Origin: Gudongella sp049310905
GTDB lineage: Bacteria; Bacillota; Clostridia; Tissierellales; Tissierellaceae
Direction: 5' to 3'
DNA length: 64,000 nt
NCBI RefSeq assembly: GCF_049310905.1
Contig: NZ_JBMEMN010000010.1
Coordinates: 1 to 64,000 of the forward strand
The notes under the pieces were generated by a model. The model had not been told where the DNA came from, made no database searches, and was given only the letters and a program-made list of their open reading frames with translations. The position numbers were made by a program, and so were the translations under genes. Positions 8,404 through 18,009 of the stretch are shown one piece after another (position 1 is the first letter of the stretch; every line of letters starts with the position of its first letter).

Positions 8404-9798
8404 TCAAAGTGCTGCAACTTCTTTTACATTGTTGGCGCTATTGACACTCTTCTGCGCTGCAATTGCTGTGTTTAATTCTATCCCTTCGTTCCTAATCAGC
8501 ATAAACGAAGCAATGCTTGCAAGAAAGTCTGATATTGGGTAGGATAGCCATACTCCCATCGCTCCCATATTAAATCCCTTTACTAAAATAATTGAAACTG
8601 GCAACATTATCACCAATTGTCTCAATACCGATACTGAAATCGAAATCTTAGCTCTACCACTTGCCTGGAAGTAAAAGATTGAAACATAGTATACGCTTAT
8701 TACTGGAAATATTGCAATCATGATCCTGAAGGCCTTTGTAGCCTCGATAATTATCGCTGTATCATCAATAAAAATTCCTATAAGCTTTGGTGCAAATGTC
8801 ATTCCAACCGCCCATATAACCGAGGTGGTAAACACTGCATAAACTATTGTTTTTCTCATCAGGGCTCTTAGCCTTACATAATCTCTTGCACCTACATTGT
8901 AAGCAGCTATTGGCTGCATTGCTGATGCCATTCCAAAGATTGTTACAAACAGGAACATATATAATTTGGATACAACTCCAAGTACTATAATACCCTGGTC
9001 TCCTGCTGTACTGGTAAGAAGACTGCTCAATACTCCCATAAGAATACCATCTTCTGCCTCAATAATAAATGCAGATAATCCAACCAACAAAATTGGTGCT
9101 ACTAGTTTAAGATCCATTCTATATTTCAAAGGTATATTGTACTTTTTTCTCATAGCTGTGTAATGATAGAAAGCGTAGCCAAATCCTGCGATTTGAGAGA
9201 AGGTTGTCGCGATTGCGGCTCCCTGCACGCCCATTCCCATACCCTGTACAAGAATAAAATCAAGTATTATATTTATTATCGCTCCGATACTGGTACTGAT
9301 AATTGATATCCTTGGATTTCCAAGAGCTATCATATTGTGTGAAATAAAAATAGTCATGCTTAAAAAAGTAATCCCAATAATTATTATTCCAAGATATGTA
9401 GCAGCCATTGAACTTATACTTGCTCCTGCTCCCATTATTCCGACAATTTGATGCCTGAAAATAAAGATTCCGATTGCTACAGGAACCATAATAGTAAATA
9501 CAAGAGAGAAGCCTGTTTGAAGAACCTGTCTTGCCTTACCTATATTGTTGTTTCCGTTATGTCTCGAAAAAGCTGTAGCTGTTCCTACTGCTATCATTAT
9601 ACTAATTGCCATTAATATTCTCTGTAGAGGGAAAACCACAATAAGTGCTCCTATTCCATCTCCACCGACTTCTCTTCCTACGAAGAATGTATCCACCATA
9701 CTGTACAATTCACTGACCAGCATGGATAATATTACTGGAATCGAAAATCTAAACAGCAGTTTGCTGATTTTTTCCACTCCAAAATCTTTGTTACTCAT
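8404..9798 (-). CDS. MATE-family multidrug/Na+ antiporter
   Basis: A 464-residue exporter with twelve hydrophobic segments, arranged as two six-helix halves. MATE hallmarks are RFSIPVILSMLVSELYSMVDTFFVGRE at the first helix and VGARDYVRLRALMRK after the seventh. Such proteins expel cationic compounds using Na+ or H+ gradients; the substrate cannot be read from the sequence. The AraC-type regulator gene lies upstream on the same strand, about 140 bases away, with only a weak hairpin between them, so read-through or control by that regulator is possible. GGAGG precedes the ATG. Confidence 0.92.
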   Translation of the reverse strand: MSNKDFGVEKISKLLFRFSIPVILSMLVSELYSMVDTFFVGREVGGDGIGALIVVFPLQRILMAISIMIAVGTATAFSRHNGNNNIGKARQVLQTGFSLVFTIMVPVAIGIFIFRHQIVGIMGAGASISSMAATYLGIIIIGITFLSMTIFISHNMIALGNPRISIISTSIGAIINIILDFILVQGMGMGVQGAAIATTFSQIAGFGYAFYHYTAMRKKYNIPLKYRMDLKLVAPILLVGLSAFIIEAEDGILMGVLSSLLTSTAGDQGIIVLGVVSKLYMFLFVTIFGMASAMQPIAAYNVGARDYVRLRALMRKTIVYAVFTTSVIWAVGMTFAPKLIGIFIDDTAIIIEATKAFRIMIAIFPVISVYYVSIFYFQASGRAKISISVSVLRQLVIMLPVSIILVKGFNMGAMGVWLSYPISDFLASIASFMLIRNEGIELNTAIAAQKSVNSANNVKEVAAL

Positions 9799-9937
9799 AA
9801 TAAAACCTCCAGTTGATATACATATTCTATCATCCTGGAGGAATTAAGCTATCCACTGGCTTTGGGACTATTTTGGATTGTTTTGGGCAAACAGATAAAA
9901 ATGCTTTTTTGCCAAACCTTAAAATAGTACACTTATT

Positions 9938-11908
9938 TTATTGTTTTTGTCCATAGTTCAATGTATATAGAATACAGCCGTTAGGTTTAACTGTTGCCAA
10001 TATGTTAAACACCATAGCTTTCTTTCCATAGTAAAAGCTGACATTGGGGTGCACGTAATTATCCAGAAGTGTCCATTGTTCAGCTGTAAGCCTTCCAGGT
10101 CTACCAAGGAAAATCCATTTGTCATATACCGAGCCATGACTTCTGTTCAAGTCATATTTAGTAATTTGAAAATCCTCGTCCATGTTGTACAGGTTAATGG
10201 AAATTTTCTTTTCCTTTAGTTTTGTTGGCAGGCTGTGACTGTATATGTCCTCCTGACTTACCTTGGGCGGATTGTACAGAAGTATCTGATATCCTTCCTC
10301 TGACCTGCAGATAAGGTATCCATCTCCCTTGTCCAGCACCTCTTCTCCAAGCAGGGACAAAAACTTGTAGGCATAGAATGATGGCTTGTTTAGGTAATTT
10401 GCAGTAAATATCCCACTCCCTCCAAAGAAGGTTTCATTATCAAGGACAGTATCCTTGGTAATCTCATCCATCATCTGAAAAACCATCCTTCTGTTGTCTG
10501 AGGTGTAGCTGTAGAGTATATAGGGTGCCATAAAAAGAGTGTCGTGGTTGTGGTTTATTTCTTCCAATGGAAAAACAGGCTCAAGATCCTCCTGATTCAT
10601 ATCCAGCCACTTGTCCAAATTGTCATATATGTGTGAAAAGGTCTTTTTGAAGTTCTCCACAATGTAACCCTCCACATTTTTTGTTGATATTATTGGAAAG
10701 AATCTCAAGTCTTCGAGAAATTCCAGTATGTTCTCCACTCTAGTCCAATTTATGAACTTTCTGTTTTTCCCTCTGTATATATCCATATTGTCTGAGAAAA
10801 GATTGTTTACAAGACAATACTTGAATCCAATTTCACCTTGTATCTCCCTAAGCACTTTTCTGTTCTCTTCCTCAAGAAGCAGGGATATATCTCCAAGATC
10901 TATGACAACTGGCTTTAAGACCTCTTCAATTGAGTCCTTTTTAAGATCTACATCCAGCTTGAATATCCTGTTGTCAAAGTTAAACCTCTCATAATCAGTC
11001 AGATATCCCTCAAGGTAAGGCAGAGCCTCTTTAAGGCTTAAATAATCTATCTTTCTCATCTGCTCCAGCTGTTTTTCCGAAACCTTGTTCTTTTTTCTAT
11101 ATTGAATGGGTGTACACTTGTAGTGAATCTTAAAGTGCTTATTGTAATACCTTGTATGAGAAAAACCAACTTCCTCGGATATTTCGCTTATGGACTTGTC
11201 AGTATCAATAAGCAGCTTTGTTGATTCCTCAACCCTTATCTGATTGAGATACTCATTGAATCCATGACCAAATACTTCCTTGATCTTGTATGAAAGATAC
11301 TGGGAGCTTAGAAACTCCTTCTTTGCAATATCCTGAAGACTCACCTTGTCCATGTAGTTGTTGCTCAGGTACTTCATTATCCTGTGATATCTTTCCAGTT
11401 GAATCTCATCTTCCTTCAGACTTTCCTCATCGTAGAAGAGGTAGTGGAAATTATTCAAAAGATGATACATCAATGACAGCAGATTGTCTTCTATCTGATC
11501 TTCATAATCATCAAGCTTTGAGACTGCCTCGTATACAAGAACTGAGATAAAGGTTCTCAACTGATAATACTCTTGCTCTTCCTGTGCATTGTCATCTGAT
11601 GAATTTGTATAGTAAAATGTATCCCTTGCATCCTCGTAGTACTTTTCAAAAAATACAGGGTCAATCTGAAGAATAAGAACAAGGTTATCACCAATACCTT
11701 CCATTCTATACACTTCATTTGGATTGATTATTTCAAGCTCCCTCTTATCAAGGACATAGGTTTCACTTTCAATACCAATTCTCACTGAGCCTTCCAGTAC
11801 GAAGATCACCTCGATGGCGTCCTGCCAATGGAGAGGGTATTGGTCAATTGAAGCCAGGTAGATGTTTATGGGCAGGTCCTTCATATATTCCACGTATTCT
11901 TTTCTCAT
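9938..11908 (-). CDS. AraC-family regulator with GH39-like C-terminal domain
   Basis: A transcription factor of about 656 residues. The N-terminal cupin-like sensing domain runs roughly 1-150. A double helix-turn-helix AraC domain follows (MDKVSLQDIAKKEFLSSQYLSYKIKEVFG and KSISEISEEVGFSHTRYYNKHFK). The C-terminal 370 residues resemble a degenerate glycosyl hydrolase 39 fold (SGIFTANYLNKPSFYAYKFLSLLG), as in staphylococcal Rsp-type regulators. Catalytic glutamates were not convincingly found, so this part is probably sensory. I chose ATG 11908 (GAAAGGA upstream) over 11947, which lacks a ribosome site and overlaps a TATTATAG promoter-like box. Confidence 0.85.
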   Translation of the reverse strand: MRKEYVEYMKDLPINIYLASIDQYPLHWQDAIEVIFVLEGSVRIGIESETYVLDKRELEIINPNEVYRMEGIGDNLVLILQIDPVFFEKYYEDARDTFYYTNSSDDNAQEEQEYYQLRTFISVLVYEAVSKLDDYEDQIEDNLLSLMYHLLNNFHYLFYDEESLKEDEIQLERYHRIMKYLSNNYMDKVSLQDIAKKEFLSSQYLSYKIKEVFGHGFNEYLNQIRVEESTKLLIDTDKSISEISEEVGFSHTRYYNKHFKIHYKCTPIQYRKKNKVSEKQLEQMRKIDYLSLKEALPYLEGYLTDYERFNFDNRIFKLDVDLKKDSIEEVLKPVVIDLGDISLLLEEENRKVLREIQGEIGFKYCLVNNLFSDNMDIYRGKNRKFINWTRVENILEFLEDLRFFPIISTKNVEGYIVENFKKTFSHIYDNLDKWLDMNQEDLEPVFPLEEINHNHDTLFMAPYILYSYTSDNRRMVFQMMDEITKDTVLDNETFFGGSGIFTANYLNKPSFYAYKFLSLLGEEVLDKGDGYLICRSEEGYQILLYNPPKVSQEDIYSHSLPTKLKEKKISINLYNMDEDFQITKYDLNRSHGSVYDKWIFLGRPGRLTAEQWTLLDNYVHPNVSFYYGKKAMVFNILATVKPNGCILYTLNYGQKQ

Positions 11909-12009
11909 TAAAAAAATCCTTTCAACTTTATTATTTTCCCTATTCATTTCGTATGCTATAATATATTGTTAATCAGTATTAGATTACCCATTTCACAAGG
12001 AGGTGTCCC

Positions 12010-12684
12010 ATGGAAAGAGAAAAATATGTGCCGGAAATAACTTCTCAGCTGCGAAATCGATCCGTTGTGGTTCCTGAAGTCATTTACAGAGCAAGTGGAA
12101 TTAAGATTCTGGGCACCAGAATAAAATCACTGCTTTTTTCAACAGATGTTGCAATAATAAAGAATAATAATGCAAACTCAATAATTGCAGTATACCCTTT
12201 TACACCACAGTTATCAATAACCCATGCAATTCTTGAGGTTGCAAGTGTTCCAGTTTTCGTCGGGGTTGGAGGCGGGCTGACATCCGGACCCAGATCCATC
12301 CAAATCGCATTACAGGCTGAGCTCCTTGGTGCCTATGGAGTTGTTGTCAATGCACCTACGAAAAATGAGGTTATTCAAGAGATGAAATCAGTAATTGATA
12401 TTCCTATAGTCGCAACCGTTGCTTCACTCCAGGATGACTTTATGGGCAAAATAGAAGCAGGTGTCAGTATACTGAATGTATCGGGAGGGATAAATACAAC
12501 TGAAATGGTAAGGGCAATCCGTTCAAAAGTCGGCAAGGAATTCCCAATCATAGCAACCGGTGGTCCAAATGACGATAGCATTCTGAGAACCATCGAAGCT
12601 GGTGCAAATGCAATAACATACACTCCTCCTTCATCTGGAAGAATATTCAATGATGTTATGACAAATTACAGAAATGCCTATTAA
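12010..12684 (+). CDS. TIM-barrel protein of unknown function
   Basis: A 224-residue protein with repeating beta-alpha units that read as a small TIM barrel: PVFVGVGGG, YGVVVNAPT, IPIVATVAS, VSILNVSGG and FPIIATGGPNDD, with ANAITYTPPSSG near the end. The GGG and TGG loops look like phosphate-binding loops of HisF/ThiE-like barrels. I do not recognise a named enzyme and no cofactor is assigned. AAGGAGG precedes the ATG. It diverges from the AraC-type regulator gene, sharing a 100-base promoter region, so the regulator may control it. No signal peptide. Confidence 0.7.
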   Translation: MEREKYVPEITSQLRNRSVVVPEVIYRASGIKILGTRIKSLLFSTDVAIIKNNNANSIIAVYPFTPQLSITHAILEVASVPVFVGVGGGLTSGPRSIQIALQAELLGAYGVVVNAPTKNEVIQEMKSVIDIPIVATVASLQDDFMGKIEAGVSILNVSGGINTTEMVRAIRSKVGKEFPIIATGGPNDDSILRTIEAGANAITYTPPSSGRIFNDVMTNYRNAY

Positions 12685-12714
12685 AGAAGACACTTAAGCA
12701 GTGTCTTCTTTTTC
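12684..12714. terminator. Bidirectional terminator between TIM-barrel and lipoprotein genes
   Basis: Perfect 11-bp stem 12684-12694/12700-12710 with loop TAAGC and T-runs on both strands; it serves the two convergent genes. Confidence 0.85.
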
Positions 12715-12716
12715 TT

Positions 12717-15254
12717 CTATTTTTCAACCTCAAAATAAATTGTTCCTGCAAATTGATTCCCATAGCTTATATCAATCTGTCCTTTCCCCTTTGTGTAGCT
12801 TGTTATCCTGCAGCCGATCTGGGAGTCATACATTTGCCCTCCATCCAATAGCTCAAAATAGTGATCAGGTATCTTTCCAACTCCTGCAACATAATTTATA
12901 TCTGTCTGTACTATTGTGTGGCTAAAGCTAAAAGATGTTTCAAAGAGTTCGGATGGCCCTGTGTTTGATAGAACCATCTGATTGTCTGTAATTACAAGCT
13001 GTACTGGATCATCCAGGTCTACACTTCCCCATATTGTGTCTATGGCATATATAACCCCCGTGTAGGTTCCGGTCAGTTTACCCTCTGTCTTGTCATCAAG
13101 AGATTTTTCCTCAATAACACCACCATTATCTGTAGCTACATCATTATCTTCAAGATCTGTTTCCTCTTCAGTATACTTATTGTCTTCTGATTCCTTTACT
13201 TCTGTATTATCCTCAAGATCCTCTTCATTCTCCACATCTGGGGAACTGTTATCCTCAAGCTCCATCCCGGCAAGATCAATGTCGGCAGATACTCCTGATT
13301 CCACTAAATCCTTTGCAACCTCCAGTAACGACAAATCAAATGCAGATGTTTTGTATCCACCAAAAGCTTCGCTTCCAGTCTCTCCATATAGGAATTCAAG
13401 CTGCTCAACCGTATTTTCTACGGCAATTTCCTCAACCTGGTCCAGATTCTCAACTGTCATCTCTACCAGCTCGTTTTCTTCCATCTGCACAATTCTTTCT
13501 TCCAGGTCGCTTATTATCCTATCTGTATATCTGTTGTTTTCATCAGTAACAAGATCTTTTGATATGTTGAACACATCCATTGCATCATCATATATCCCAA
13601 GGGCTTTTTCCAACCTATCCTTATCCAGTCTGCCGATTGTATTCTCAAGTACCTTCAATTCCCCCAAAGTGGTTACAACCACATCTGAAAAGGCGTTTGC
13701 AATTTCCTCATCAGTTGAATTTGAATCTATGAGTACCATCATGCTTTTACTGGCGCTTGTGTACTTCTGGATTGCAAATTTCGAGCCGTACCCGATAAGT
13801 CTTGCAGTTCTTGAATCTTCACCAAGTGCATCCTTTGCAATCTCACCAATCCATTGCTCCTTGTCTTCAAGCCATGCTATTCCATCCCGAATAACCTGAC
13901 TTCCTGCAGTTCCGTCCAGGAGTCTCTGTTTTTCCAGTTCCTCAGCATCCCTTTTCTCATCTTCTATGTCTTCCTTACTTATTCCATAATAGCTGCCTAC
14001 AACCGTTATGGACGCCTTGTAGGTAACTGTAGATGCTTTTTCAAGGTATCTTCCAACAAAGCTTGCAGTGGATTTTCTAGCACTGGAAAGTTTTTCCTTC
14101 ATGGATGCGAAAAATCCCTTTGAGATTTCACGATTTTCCTCTTCTCCTCGTTTTGTTTCCTGTAGTATTTGAACAGCCTTTTCCAGATTGTCTTCCCCGT
14201 CTGCATATACTGGCTTGTCTAGGTATTGTTGAATCTCGATTAATAAATCCTGTACCCCACCCATAGTAGGTTCTTCTGAATTCAAGGCTGAGGAAAGCTC
14301 TCCCTGCAGGCCTTTTGATTCCATAAGGACTTCCCTGTGACCAATCAGCATTTCCTTTTGGAGTGTCAATGCTGATTTCAGCAGGTCTAATTCAGTCTCG
14401 TTAAGCCTGTCTGTCTTCTCTACCTGTACAATTTTATTCAAGTCTTCTTCCACACTGGCAATGGTATCTTCAATTGCCCAAATGGTAGCATATGTATCTG
14501 CCTCTTGAAGGGCTTTTAGATTCTTAAGAAGCTCTGCCATATTCAGATACTGTCGTTCAACATAGGGATCATCCTGTGGAAATTGGTCAAAAATACTATC
14601 AGTTGTCATGAATACTCCAATATCCGTAGAAAGGTTGCCTCTCTCTTCAACATAATCTCTAAGAAGCTGGTTATCCTCAGTAATCTCCATGATCCTCTCA
14701 AAGGTTAGGGTTGTCAGCTCCAGCCTTTTCTGTACCAGGTAATAATCATTCCAAGCATTTATGTAGGAGTCCTGAGAATCAGTTTTCTCAAGAGTTCTTA
14801 TTCTTGATAATATTTCTGCAGTCTGAACCATCTGCATGGTATACTTATCCCTGATCATTTCATGGACCAGATGAACTTCAGCATCAAGTTCACTGAAATA
14901 CTTGTAGTTAGATAGGACTTCCCACTGGAGTTCATCAGACAGTGCCAAAAAATACTCAAGATTTTGTACCATGATATCTGACAGTGACATGATGTTGTTT
15001 ATTAGAACATCTCTTTTCCCTAAATATTCACTGTTTCCGTAGATACCCTCCAGATGCTCCGGTGTATAGAATGGACTGGCCGAAATATATTCAACAAGAC
15101 TTTCATCAGGATAACCATTTACTCTGACTCCTGGGTTTGCAACCGCTCCACTAGGATTTTGCGATGAATTGGATCCCTCCTTCCCGCAGGACGTGAATAA
15201 TAACATGTTTATTATCATAATCCATACCAACACTAATGCAACTCTTCTCTTCAT
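12717..15254 (-). CDS. Large coiled-coil lipoprotein, function unknown
   Basis: An extracytoplasmic lipoprotein of about 845 residues. The lipobox is LFTSC near residue 25. The body is almost entirely helical and rich in Glu/Leu, with likely coiled coils (KYTMQMVQTAEILSRIRTLE; ALTLQKEMLIGHREVLMES). A very acidic linker (about residues 690-740, EEDLEDNTEVKESEDN) leads to a C-terminal beta-rich domain of about 110 residues (GTYTGVIYAIDTIWG...). I do not recognise a family. ATG 15254 with AAGGGGGC upstream is preferred to TTG 15260. It lies downstream of the ABC operon but is separated from it by that operon's terminator. Confidence 0.75.
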   Translation of the reverse strand: MKRRVALVLVWIMIINMLLFTSCGKEGSNSSQNPSGAVANPGVRVNGYPDESLVEYISASPFYTPEHLEGIYGNSEYLGKRDVLINNIMSLSDIMVQNLEYFLALSDELQWEVLSNYKYFSELDAEVHLVHEMIRDKYTMQMVQTAEILSRIRTLEKTDSQDSYINAWNDYYLVQKRLELTTLTFERIMEITEDNQLLRDYVEERGNLSTDIGVFMTTDSIFDQFPQDDPYVERQYLNMAELLKNLKALQEADTYATIWAIEDTIASVEEDLNKIVQVEKTDRLNETELDLLKSALTLQKEMLIGHREVLMESKGLQGELSSALNSEEPTMGGVQDLLIEIQQYLDKPVYADGEDNLEKAVQILQETKRGEEENREISKGFFASMKEKLSSARKSTASFVGRYLEKASTVTYKASITVVGSYYGISKEDIEDEKRDAEELEKQRLLDGTAGSQVIRDGIAWLEDKEQWIGEIAKDALGEDSRTARLIGYGSKFAIQKYTSASKSMMVLIDSNSTDEEIANAFSDVVVTTLGELKVLENTIGRLDKDRLEKALGIYDDAMDVFNISKDLVTDENNRYTDRIISDLEERIVQMEENELVEMTVENLDQVEEIAVENTVEQLEFLYGETGSEAFGGYKTSAFDLSLLEVAKDLVESGVSADIDLAGMELEDNSSPDVENEEDLEDNTEVKESEDNKYTEEETDLEDNDVATDNGGVIEEKSLDDKTEGKLTGTYTGVIYAIDTIWGSVDLDDPVQLVITDNQMVLSNTGPSELFETSFSFSHTIVQTDINYVAGVGKIPDHYFELLDGGQMYDSQIGCRITSYTKGKGQIDISYGNQFAGTIYFEVEK

Positions 15255-15349
15255 GGACAAGCCCCCTTTATGGACATATAATTTTATTATTCTTATTCTA
15301 CCACTTTATTCCCTCAAAGACTATATTATAGATGATTTCGTCCAGGAAA

Positions 15350-15382
15350 AAGGACCTCCATGTCTAGTAGAAGTCCTTAATC
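15350..15382 (-). terminator. Terminator of the GntR-ABC operon
   Basis: AAGGAC / GTCCTT stem overlapping the last codons of the second permease gene, followed on the minus strand by TTTTT. Confidence 0.75.
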
Positions 15383-16032
15383 TTGTAGATTTTATTTGAT
15401 ATTTTATATGATATGAAATATATAATCAAAGAGGCCAATAACAAGGTCCCTATTATGGTCTCAATTGAAAGCTCCAGAAGCCTTGGGAACCAGACTGGCA
15501 TTTCGGTATTTTTTATGAACCGCGACGCAATCCCTGGCAAGAGGATAAGCGCCATAAATGATAATTGATTGAAGACTTTTATTTTCCCGATGCTAAGATA
15601 ATTGACTGGCAAGTAGAAAGATAGGGCAATCCATATGACAGGCAGAACTATCATGGCACCCGCAGTTGAAAATACCTGTCCCTGTGGAAATCCCGGTGCA
15701 GGTATCGCCCATACCGTCCTTGAAAAAAGCAGGATGAAAACTGACATTGCAGCCGGTTGAACCATAAAGTACAAGTACCTTTCTGCAACAACAAGGCTTC
15801 GATTGACCGGCAGACTGTTTATTATCAGGTCTGCCTTCACTGCTTCATCCTGTTGAGTCAGCATGATTGCAAGGTAGTAGCTCTGAAAGAAAAGCATATA
15901 TCCAAATACAACCTGTCCCATCAACTCACTCTGCACAAGAAATGCAGGTATGGTCCATACTATGACCAGAACACCGATAAGCATCATGGGTTTTCTCGAT
16001 AGCATCATATCCTTTTTAAGTAGTGAAATCAT
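15364..16032 (-). CDS. ABC-2 type permease
   Basis: A 222-residue membrane protein with six hydrophobic segments and the ABC2_membrane_5-like start MISLLKKDMMLSRKP. The motif KADLIINSLPVNRSLVVAERY is typical of this permease family. With the preceding permease and ATPase it would form an exporter, the usual YtrA-type arrangement. The substrate is unknown; homologous systems respond to cell-wall-active compounds (family knowledge, not shown here). Last gene of a four-gene operon. Confidence 0.85.
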   Translation of the reverse strand: MISLLKKDMMLSRKPMMLIGVLVIVWTIPAFLVQSELMGQVVFGYMLFFQSYYLAIMLTQQDEAVKADLIINSLPVNRSLVVAERYLYFMVQPAAMSVFILLFSRTVWAIPAPGFPQGQVFSTAGAMIVLPVIWIALSFYLPVNYLSIGKIKVFNQLSFMALILLPGIASRFIKNTEMPVWFPRLLELSIETIIGTLLLASLIIYFISYKISNKIYKIKDFY

Positions 16033-16043
16033 TCTATCATCTC

Positions 16044-16679
16044 CTAATCCCTTCGCTGAAACAACACCAGTGACAGTTGTCTCGATATAACCAAAAGTAC
16101 CATTCCAATCAATATCCCTAAAACACCGTCTCCGCCAGCAAACACAGGAGAACTGAAGATATTTCCCAGGGTTTCAACTCCCATCCCAAACATCTGAAAA
16201 AGGGTAACGAATACAAATACATTCAAAAGGTTTGCAACCTTATGAGGCAAGCCAAAGAATAGAGGAAGTACAACACTCACAAAAAGCAGTGTAAGTATGG
16301 ATGCATTCTTCAGCATGCCAAGATCAAATGCAACCAGTTCACTGTATAGAAAATACTTCATCATTCCAAGGTAGATACCGGTATAGATTCCTGACATCCC
16401 AAAGGCAGCAAATACAAACAGGTATTTCGCATTTACAATATCCACCCTTCTAACGGGAAGAGAAAGAAGAAGCTGATTTGTCTTTCTACCTATTTCATAT
16501 GAAAAGCTAAGTATTGTTATCATATAAGCCCCAGAAACAAGCACAACCATATACATATACTCTGCTCTGAAATCGAATCCTGCGACAATAAGCAAAAATG
16601 GGATATAGAGAAGCAAAAATATCTGAGTAGCCCTGTTTGATGTAATAAGTCTAATGTCTTTCATAATGAGTGGTCCCAT
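16044..16679 (-). CDS. ABC-2 type permease
   Basis: A 211-residue integral membrane protein with six predicted helices, starting MGPLIMKDIRLITSNR and carrying NQLLLSLPVRRVDIVNAKY, the same cytosolic loop motif (SLPV-R--V--A-Y) as the next permease, so the two are paralogous partners. GGAGGG lies in the end of the ATPase gene, two bases before this start, giving tight coupling. Part of the GntR-ABC operon. Confidence 0.85.
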   Translation of the reverse strand: MGPLIMKDIRLITSNRATQIFLLLYIPFLLIVAGFDFRAEYMYMVVLVSGAYMITILSFSYEIGRKTNQLLLSLPVRRVDIVNAKYLFVFAAFGMSGIYTGIYLGMMKYFLYSELVAFDLGMLKNASILTLLFVSVVLPLFFGLPHKVANLLNVFVFVTLFQMFGMGVETLGNIFSSPVFAGGDGVLGILIGMVLLVISRQLSLVLFQRRD

Positions 16680-16681
16680 CT

Positions 16682-17533
16682 CTAGCCCTCCATTCTCATG
16701 TAGTACATAATGTCCTGCAGGGATGCATTCTCAACCAGTGAATTTTCTCCAAGCATTCCTTTTACTCCAGTTGCTTTTCTTGTGAGTCCTTCAAAACCAT
16801 AGCCAGTTTCACGTATTTCTATAAAGTCGCTCCTGATTTCAGGGGTCAAAATCCTTGTATCCCCTTTCACTATTTTGAATTCATCCATAATCTCATCTTT
16901 GGCTTTTGAGAATACCAGCTTGCCTTTGTTTATAAATGTAATGTAATCTGCTATCTGTTCCAAATCTGTTGTTATATGGGTTGAAAAGAAAATTGACTTG
17001 TTCTCATCCTGAATTATATCGTATAGAATATCCAGTATTTCCTTTCTGAATATTGGATCCAAGCCTGATGTGGGTTCATCCATTATGATCAGGTCTGCAT
17101 CATGACTAAGGGCCAGTGCCAGTGAGTACTTCATCTTCATTCCCTTTGACAGCTTCTTTATTCGCATTTTTTCATCCAGCTCAAAATTCCTGATGTAGCT
17201 TCTGTAAAGCTTCTCATCCCATCTTGTGTAAAAGGGTGCGATGATTCTTTTCATTTGCTCCAGCGTCAAGTCATCGTAAAAGTGTGCTTCATCATATACA
17301 AATCCTATTCTGTCCTTGATTTCCTTTTCATGTTGAATATTGTCCTTCCCAAATATTTTCACCGAACCATCATCCCGCTTCATTAGATTCATGATCAGAT
17401 TGATTGTTGTGGTTTTTCCAGCTCCATTGGGACCGATAAATCCCATGATATATCCAGGCTCCAGTGTAAAGGACACATCCTCCAGCTGAAATCCCTCTTT
17501 AAACTTTTTTGACAGGTTTCGTACCTCAAGCAT
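16682..17533 (-). CDS. ABC transporter ATP-binding protein
   Basis: A 283-residue ATPase with Walker A GPNGAGKTT, signature LSKGMKMKYSLALAL, Walker B LIIMDEPTSGLD and the switch His in FFSTHITTD. The signature LSKGM is the variant common in ABC-2 exporters of the YtrB/EcsA type. It energises the two permeases encoded downstream. The start lies two bases after the regulator's stop codon. Confidence 0.93.
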   Translation of the reverse strand: MLEVRNLSKKFKEGFQLEDVSFTLEPGYIMGFIGPNGAGKTTTINLIMNLMKRDDGSVKIFGKDNIQHEKEIKDRIGFVYDEAHFYDDLTLEQMKRIIAPFYTRWDEKLYRSYIRNFELDEKMRIKKLSKGMKMKYSLALALSHDADLIIMDEPTSGLDPIFRKEILDILYDIIQDENKSIFFSTHITTDLEQIADYITFINKGKLVFSKAKDEIMDEFKIVKGDTRILTPEIRSDFIEIRETGYGFEGLTRKATGVKGMLGENSLVENASLQDIMYYMRMEG

Positions 17534-17535
17534 TT

Positions 17536-17910
17536 CTATTCCTCCTCATACATGATTCTAAGCATTTCTTCAATCTCTTCGTAGTTTAGTCCCATAAGCT
17601 TACCTTCTCTGACCACATCCATCAATGAACCTTCAATTATCCTCAGTCTTTGTTCCCGGATCAATTCCTTGTTCTGAGGCGCAACATAGCTCCCTTTGCC
17701 AGGAATGGTTTCAACAAATCCCTCCCGTTCAAGCTCTTCATATGCCCTTTTGCTTGTAATAACCGAGATTTGTAAATCCTTGGCAAGCCCCCGTATTGAT
17801 GGTAGCAGTTCTCCTGCATCCAGTTCTCCTTTAATAATTTGTGCTTTTATCTGATTGAATATCTGAGTATATATTGGTTCGTCAGAGCTGTTTGATATCA
17901 ATATTCTCAT
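17536..17910 (-). CDS. GntR-family repressor (YtrA subfamily)
   Basis: A 124-residue regulator with an N-terminal winged helix (YTQIFNQIKAQIIKGELDAGELLPSIRGLAKDLQISVITSKRAYEELEREGFVETIPGKGSYVA) and only a short C-terminal dimerisation tail, the hallmark of the YtrA subfamily. It is the first gene of the operon it presumably represses. A perfect 11-bp inverted repeat lies just upstream (17925-17961). GGAGG precedes the ATG. Confidence 0.92.
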   Translation of the reverse strand: MRILISNSSDEPIYTQIFNQIKAQIIKGELDAGELLPSIRGLAKDLQISVITSKRAYEELEREGFVETIPGKGSYVAPQNKELIREQRLRIIEGSLMDVVREGKLMGLNYEEIEEMLRIMYEEE

Positions 17911-17924
17911 AATTAACCTCCACC

Positions 17925-17961
17925 GTCTATACTGTTTATATTGTATATATACAGTATAGAC
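17925..17961. promoter_or_regulatory. Candidate GntR/YtrA operator
   Basis: Perfect inverted repeat GTCTATACTGT (17925-17935) / ACAGTATAGAC (17951-17961) with a 15-base spacer, centred about 30 bases upstream of the GntR gene. YtrA-type regulators bind widely spaced palindromes of this kind and repress their own operon; that this one does so is inference. Confidence 0.75.
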
Positions 17962-18009
17962 GCGACTGTATTTTCTGTCAAGATTTTTCTTGCTTTTTTT
18001 TTGATTTAA

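Noticed and set aside
9799..9937. Clear terminator between the AraC regulator and MATE genes
   Set aside because: Only a weak TTTGGCAAAA/TTTGCCCAAA symmetry without a convincing T-tract; not listed as a feature.
13090..13899. 269-codon plus-strand open frame
   Set aside because: It is antisense to the large lipoprotein gene, Ser-rich low-complexity, has no ribosome site; a shadow of the Glu/Asp-rich coding strand.
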